A stretch of DNA of 21,703 nt, taken from Echinostoma caproni. Taxonomy: Eukaryota > Platyhelminthes > Trematoda > Plagiorchiida > Echinostomatidae. Every line of letters begins with the position of its first letter. The first letter of the stretch is position 1. Location: NCBI GenBank assembly GCA_900618425.1, contig UZAN01042725.1:7071-28773 (forward strand). Reading direction: 5' to 3'. The notes beneath the pieces were generated by a model. That model was not told the origin of the DNA and made no database searches. It saw only the letters and a list, made by a program, of their open reading frames with translations. A program made the position numbers and the translations under genes. Of the stretch, positions 19,701 through 21,703 are shown one piece after another.

Positions 19701-21693
19701 AATCGCAGCTTTAAACTACCCAAAAAACAGAATGCACCTCACGGGTCATGTTCGGGTAAGTTCCATCGCCAGAAACTTACAGAAAGAAATACAGACACTT
19801 CATCCGTAGACAGAGCGTCTGCTGTTGCATTTGGTAGTTCATAAGAAATCTATTTTAAATGCAAAGCCTTTACAAAAATTATTTTGTTTCCTGATAATCA
19901 TTATACATGGGCTAATGCTGTCGGTTCCGTTTGAGCAACTTACAACCCTTAGCTTTCGGAATTCGGTTTTTTGTTGAAGGAAAGAATAAGCAACGGCAAA
20001 TGGCATGCTACGAAGACAAATTTATGGTAAAATATCAGCAGACGAGTAGCAAAAACTATTATATTAATTTGCTTATTTTGTCTGACCTCTTGGAACTGGG
20101 AGACATCAGGTGATGAACACTGTTGACTATCATACATTAGTAACTTACAAGTCTGCTCTAAGGAATCTACAGAATTGTTCTCTCAAACTAATTATTCATT
20201 CATATTTTGTCAAAAAAAGCCACCCCTATTCCCATCTGGTAAATTCAAGATTCATGTAAGCCATGCAAATTGATTAACAACGTACTTTGAATCATGTTTA
20301 TCAAAAGCAAGAGAGTGAAGAGCACGTTTTTCCATTTTTGTTTAAAGTCTACCACTAGTTTTCTTATACAGTGCCACTGTATCGTACCACTCTCAATTCC
20401 TTGATTAGCCCCTTATATGAAAAAGTGAGTTGCCCATGGATCGTTTTGCTTTGTTGAGTCTTGATTTTTTCAAGCTTCCATCATGTTTGTCACTTTTGAC
20501 ATCTCTTTGTAGAAATCGGCTGATTTCCAGAAGAAGATAGCACAAAATTTCACTGAAAACTACGGTGCACAGTACCGTTCAGTTACCTGGTTTGATTCAC
20601 TTGAAGACGAAGGCGAAGGCAACGCACGCTATCGTGCTATGTGAGTCTCCAAGTTGGATGTAAACAAATACCTAATGGCAGATGGTAATGCGCATTTCGA
20701 TGTTTCATTTCCGAAGTCATCGCTCTGTAGATATTTTACAATTCTAATTAGCCTACTACCATCTAGCAGTAGTGTAGTATATGGTATCATTTTTCTCTAC
20801 CGAACGAACTGAATATACAGTACGGACGACGAAGTACCCGTTTTGTTGGTCACAAGCCGCCAAAATTCCATCGCACAGATCTCTAATTGTTACTTATTGC
20901 ATCTGCAGCAGTTTACAGGGGAGATATCGACTTATCTCTTTTACAAATCAGGGTCTCGAAGATACCGATACGCAGCCATATAACCATCAGTTTCCAGTTC
21001 AGTTTAGTTTTTGAAACTATTAAGCGTGTACTTTCGTATGGCACTTTTGGTCTCAAGCAGGAACAGTGTCCATACTGCTTATAATACGAGTCTCAGTAAA
21101 TGTGAACAAGGACAATAATTCATAGATTCCTCCAATTCTTGGCGGGGTTCACCTGTCTAATGATCCACCATCTGTTTATTCAGGACACACTGCCTCGATA
21201 TGGAAGAATGCCAATTTATGTTTTCCATCGACGCTATTGTCCAATTGACTGACGCGAACACTTTGGAACACCTGGTTCGCGCAAACCGATCTTTCTTGGC
21301 ACCAATGGTGACACGCAGAGAGAAATTGTGGTCCAACTTTTGGGGAGCGTTATCCAAAGGAGGCTATTACGCGCGGTCCGATGACTACGTAGAGATTGTG
21401 GAAGGAACAAGAAAGTAAGTGATTTGGGTCGCGTGACTTTCCATTCGTCCTTTGTTAGATGATTTTAAATGCACGGATATATCGCGATGTAGATGCCTCA
21501 GCTCGAAAAATCTCAATCAATTCAATAATATTCATTAAATCTTGTTTATTTTTTGCACAGGGGAGTATGGAACGTTCCTTTAATACGCGATGTGTATTTG
21601 CTTTCGCGCAAGGCAGTACAACATATAATGGATAAACAGCTGATATCTGCAACAGAAGTTGAAATGGAATTGTGCCGAATTGCAAGAGAAAAG
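1714..21693 (+). CDS. PLOD: Procollagen-lysine 2-oxoglutarate 5-dioxygenase (lysyl hydroxylase, LH3-like), 12 exons, 3' end beyond the window
   Basis: Family role: PLOD enzymes act in the endoplasmic reticulum. They hydroxylate collagen lysines, and LH3-type members also transfer galactose and glucose to hydroxylysine. The joined exons give 483 codons without a stop. Seen in order: signal peptide (residues 1-17 or so); glycosyltransferase domain with GEKW (W58), GGGQK (K72), DSYD (D95, D98), FCWPE (C127, W128), five Asp at 171-175, LNGALDE and HGNGPTK (H237, N239); accessory domain with EHPTPF and LWSNFWGAL (410-418). These are the residues known in human LH3 to bind Mn2+ and UDP-sugar or to support sugar transfer. 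The hydroxylase domain is not in the window; human LH3 is about 738 residues. One N-glycosylation sequon is present at N331-F-T. The accessory domain carries D378-A-I where vertebrate proteins have DAD. The start is the first in-frame ATG after a TGA. Family assignment is firm; the LH3-like subclass is an inference from motif details. Confidence 0.96.
1775..1812 (+). other. PLOD: Intron 1 (38 bases)
   Basis: GTTCGG donor and AATTAAAG acceptor. Removing it joins G to AT to make Asp21 and leads straight into the conserved LLVITVAT strand. Reading through it instead hits a TGA within a few codons. Its very small size is typical of 5' introns in schistosomes and related worms. Confidence 0.85.
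1813..1901 (+). CDS. PLOD: PLOD exon 2a: start of the glycosyltransferase domain
   Basis: Encodes D21-K50, including LLVITVATEH, the first beta strand of the Rossmann-like fold, and the RFLRSAE helix. It ends in phase 0 at AAAG before GTATGT. If the 33-base micro-intron is not spliced, exons 2a and 2b are one exon. Confidence 0.85.
1902..1934 (+). other. PLOD: Probable intron 2: 33-base in-frame micro-intron
   Basis: GTATGT donor and TTTAAG acceptor, 33 bases, phase 0, no stop codon. If kept it would add 11 residues (VCDQQKSSGFK) between K50 and V51. If removed, the protein reads YDVKVLGMGEKW, which aligns without a gap to other lysyl hydroxylases at this point. The sequence cannot settle whether it is always, sometimes or never removed. 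Confidence 0.65.
1935..2071 (+). CDS. PLOD: PLOD exon 2b: UDP-sugar binding region
   Basis: Encodes V51-D95 plus two bases of Ser96. It contains GEKW (W58), GGDVANTVGGGQK (K72) and LLVLFVD, the strand that leads into the metal-binding DSYD motif. In human LH3 the equivalent Trp and Lys contact UDP. It ends in phase 2 before GTGAGC, splitting the DSYD motif between two exons. Confidence 0.93.
2184..2211. repeat. Perfect 28-base palindrome
   Basis: Two 14-base arms with no spacer, centred between 2197 and 2198 on ACTGATC/GATCAGT. Allowing two mismatches per arm, the symmetry extends to 2178-2217. It lies about 110 bases into intron 3. Confidence 0.9.
2351..2422. repeat. Imperfect hairpin with 17-base arms
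   Basis: Bases 2351-2367 (starting GAGTCCTAT) pair with 2406-2422 (ending ATAGGACTC) at 15 of 17 positions. The loop itself contains the 10-base palindrome TCCCATGGGA. No element family is recognised. Confidence 0.5.
3229..3351 (-). other. Antisense open stretch with coiled-coil-like composition
   Basis: On the minus strand, 40 codons are open between a TGA at 3352-3354 and a TGA at 3229-3231. The second half is rich in Glu and Lys with heptad-like spacing (HEHIVKEIRELEKENK). Just downstream, in another frame, VLQEKLRKAEV follows a TTTCAG and precedes GTATGT (about 3093-3137), which resembles a small exon. The two pieces cannot be joined simply in frame. This could be a gene relic nested in the intron, or chance. 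Confidence 0.18.
4880..4994 (+). CDS. PLOD: PLOD exon 3: DSYD motif and FCWPE
   Basis: Completes Ser96 and encodes Y97-A134. It holds the second half of the DSYD metal-binding motif (D98) and FCWPE with C127 and W128. In human LH3 the matching Cys has been linked to sugar-transfer activity, which is one reason for calling this LH3-like. It ends in phase 0 before GTAAGT. Confidence 0.95.
4995..5448 (+). other. PLOD: Intron 4 (454 bases)
   Basis: GTAAGT donor and CAATTTTAG acceptor. AT-rich; nothing recognisable inside. Confidence 0.9.
5449..5613 (+). CDS. PLOD: PLOD exon 4: KRFLNSG and poly-Asp motif
   Basis: Encodes D135-R189. KRFLNSGAFMG forms a conserved core strand and loop. The KDDDDDQLYYT segment carries five Asp (171-175), matching the poly-Asp loop of LH3 that is known to be needed for glycosyltransferase activity. 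Ends in phase 0 before GTGAGT. Confidence 0.96.
6381..6392. repeat. Target-site duplication, left copy
   Basis: AACTATTAACTA, identical to 7611-7622 on the other side of the Penelope-like insertion. The length fits the variable duplications made by these elements. Confidence 0.75.
6416..6507. repeat. Inverted tail repeat, 3' arm of the Penelope-like element
   Basis: 92 bases whose reverse complement matches 7521-7612 at 88 positions without gaps. A related sequence sits at the same place downstream of the endonuclease in the second element (about 15985-16070), which shows that this arm is the native 3' tail. Confidence 0.9.
6629..7520 (-). pseudogene. Penelope-like reverse transcriptase C-terminus and GIY-YIG endonuclease, disrupted
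   Basis: Read on the minus strand from 7520: ALVITKSLEE, then NPNIRFTMES and PNFLDISMRR with GTIARSVY, the end of a Penelope-type reverse transcriptase. A frame break follows the Y, but the homology goes on in another frame (GQYSYVESFVPLNYKRGLVQKLF), shifts again (QELQNLLEVLAENAYPEAF), and has an in-frame TAG in the linker. The endonuclease follows: QFQCGCGATYVGRTERQLRNRVVDHI, then AQHLLMTQH and AEAIAISRWN, ending at TAA (6629-6631). The Tyr and Gly of the YIG-like TYVGRT and the Arg survive. Two frameshifts and a stop make it non-functional. Confidence 0.85.
7521..7612. repeat. Inverted tail repeat, 5' arm of the Penelope-like element
   Basis: Inverted copy of 6416-6507 with four substitutions in 92 bases. 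It is joined directly to the truncated reverse transcriptase. The outermost two matching bases overlap the left end of the target-site duplication. Confidence 0.9.
7611..7622. repeat. Target-site duplication, right copy
   Basis: AACTATTAACTA, identical to 6381-6392. It sets the right edge of the insertion at 7610. Confidence 0.75.
9527..9590 (+). CDS. PLOD: PLOD exon 5: LDH and QNLNGAL
   Basis: Encodes K190-L210 plus one base of Asp211: KELDIKLDH then LIQNLNGAL, a well-conserved stretch of the glycosyltransferase domain. It ends in phase 1 before GTGTGT, a weaker donor. The next exon completes the conserved ALDEV exactly, which fixes this boundary. Confidence 0.93.
9591..9992 (+). other. PLOD: Intron 6 (402 bases)
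   Basis: GTGTGT donor and a GATTTCCAG acceptor after a T-rich tract. No recognisable content. Confidence 0.9.
9993..10090 (+). CDS. PLOD: PLOD exon 6: HGNGPTK metal-binding loop
   Basis: Completes Asp211 and encodes E212-K243. RPIIVHGNGPTK contains H237 and N239, equivalent to the His and Asn of human LH3 that bind Mn2+ and UDP-sugar. Ends in phase 0 before GTAAAC. Confidence 0.96.
10221..10619. mobile_element. MITE-like element with 35-base terminal inverted repeats
   Basis: Left end 10221-10255 (starting ATTTCAAATAGAACAA) and the reverse complement of 10584-10619 agree at 32 of 35 positions plus one indel. The 399-base unit has no coding capacity I recognise. No clear target-site duplication touches the ends, although GTCAAATGAATTTC occurs as a direct repeat at 10212-10225 and 10654-10667. 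A partial copy of the terminal motif (CATTTCAAATAG) also lies at about 10166. Family unknown. Confidence 0.6.
11554..11596 (-). repeat. tRNA-derived SINE-like relic (B box)
   Basis: The minus strand reads TTAGGGTGAC, then CCCT, then TGTTCGAATCC, close to the polymerase III B box. It shares layout and spacing with the relic at 244-286. The cloverleaf does not fold, so it is not a tRNA gene. Confidence 0.4.
12290..12620. other. GC-rich pocket of unknown origin
   Basis: About 330 bases of clearly higher GC and CpG content than the rest of the intron, open on both strands (about 116 codons on plus, 83 on minus). On the minus strand a CKCG-type cysteine cluster appears in one frame, but stops interrupt it. 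No family is recognised. It may be an old repeat or gene fragment. Confidence 0.3.
13831..13932 (+). CDS. PLOD: PLOD exon 7: end of the glycosyltransferase domain
   Basis: Encodes V244-E277: VELNSLSNYLAYTWTP followed by a CQHC cysteine pair. It matches the LNYLGNY...WTP...C..C region that links the glycosyltransferase and accessory domains in the family. Phase 0 at both ends; donor GTGAGC. Confidence 0.94.
15970..16790 (-). mobile_element. Second Penelope-like element fragment
   Basis: Antisense to the host gene like the first copy. It keeps the end of the linker, the GIY-YIG domain and the 3' tail, and lacks all of the reverse transcriptase. The tail (16019-16063) shares a GCAC...GCAGCGAAAT...GTGC block with both arms of the first element. 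Its ends are approximate, since I found no target-site duplication. It is more diverged from the first copy than that copy's two tails are from each other, so it is probably a separate, older insertion. Confidence 0.8.
16064..16783 (-). pseudogene. GIY-YIG endonuclease fragment of a Penelope-like element
   Basis: About 239 codons open on the minus strand. HEAFPVPNLK is the linker, then NPTYYAAKP, then VIYQFQCGSGDTCTGRTERQLRNRVLGHIPNWV, with KYLLMTQH and TEAISIMRW near the end. Compared with the copy at 6629-7520, the catalytic-region TYVGRT is TCTGRT and a metal-binding Cys is Ser (CGCG to CGSG), so the domain is probably dead even though the frame is open. The frame also runs past the usual end into the 3' tail. 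The upstream reverse transcriptase is absent. Confidence 0.85.
19630..19755 (+). CDS. PLOD: PLOD exon 8: accessory domain start
   Basis: Encodes N278-R319. FFIEHPTPFLDVFFERI..LNYP matches the family's EQPTPF...F.QRLL.L.YP signature at the start of the accessory domain. Phase 0 at both ends; donor GTAAGT. Confidence 0.95.
19756..20512 (+). other. PLOD: Intron 9 (757 bases)
   Basis: GTAAGT donor and TCTTTGTAG acceptor. AT-rich; nothing recognisable inside. Confidence 0.9.
20513..20640 (+). CDS. PLOD: PLOD exon 9: variable part of the accessory domain
   Basis: Encodes K320-A361 plus two bases of Met362. It is the least conserved part (KSADFQKKIAQNF, then YRSVTWF and EDEGEGNARY). Its length still fits the gap between neighbouring motifs, so no exon is missing. 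It carries the sequon N331-F-T. Ends in phase 2 before GTGAGT. Confidence 0.88.
20641..21183 (+). other. PLOD: Intron 10 (543 bases)
   Basis: GTGAGT donor and TTTATTCAG acceptor. No recognisable content. Confidence 0.9.
21184..21414 (+). CDS. PLOD: PLOD exon 10: accessory domain core
   Basis: Completes Met362 and encodes T363-R438 plus two bases of Lys439. The stretch LWSNFWGALSKGGYYARSDDYVEIV is nearly identical across the family. The earlier FSIDAIVQLT (D378-A379-I380) replaces the usual DAD. Ends in phase 2 before GTAAGT. Confidence 0.97.
21561..21693 (+). CDS. PLOD: PLOD exon 11: lead into the hydroxylase domain
   Basis: Completes Lys439 and encodes G440-K483. GVWNVP is the conserved motif, and EVEMELCRIAREK corresponds to the family's DMAFC region. 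Preceded by intron 11 (146 bases, 21415-21560). Ends in phase 0 before GTAATT at 21694. Later exons with the Fe(II)-binding residues lie outside the window. Confidence 0.93.
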
Positions 21694-21703
21694 GTAATTA
21701 ATA

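Overview
The window is eukaryotic, and most likely from a flatworm, probably a trematode. It has AT-rich non-coding DNA, GT-AG introns ranging from about 33 bases to 5.7 kb with the smallest at the 5' end of the gene, and Penelope-like retroelement debris. This assignment is an inference; no species is claimed.

One protein-coding gene on the + strand fills almost the whole window: a procollagen-lysine 2-oxoglutarate 5-dioxygenase / lysyl hydroxylase (PLOD family, most like the LH3/PLOD3 type). I traced twelve coding exons from a signal-peptide start at 1714 to a splice donor at 21694. Together they give 1449 coding bases, or 483 residues: signal peptide, the complete N-terminal glycosyltransferase domain, and most of the central accessory domain. 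The C-terminal Fe(II)/2-oxoglutarate hydroxylase domain lies beyond the right edge. All exon junctions keep frame. The longest reading frames elsewhere in the window are mostly shadows or open stretches inside introns.

Layout: 1-1713 upstream flank, holding a tRNA-like repeat relic, a diverged inverted repeat and a CpG-rich patch. 1714-2071: exons 1, 2a and 2b, separated by introns of 38 and 33 bases. 2072-4879: intron 3, with a perfect 28-base palindrome, a hairpin and an odd antisense open stretch. 4880-5613: exons 3 and 4. 5614-9526: intron 5, with a sharply bounded antisense Penelope-like insertion carrying an inverted copy of its own tail and a 12-base target-site duplication. 9527-10090: exons 5 and 6. 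10091-13830: intron 7, with a MITE-like element, a second tRNA-like relic and a GC-rich pocket. 13831-13932: exon 7. 13933-19629: intron 8, with a second antisense Penelope-like fragment. 19630-21693: exons 8 to 11.

The most notable points are the 33-base in-frame micro-intron next to a glycosyltransferase active-site motif, and the anatomy of the Penelope-like insertion. There is no operon, CRISPR array, intact tRNA or rRNA in the window.
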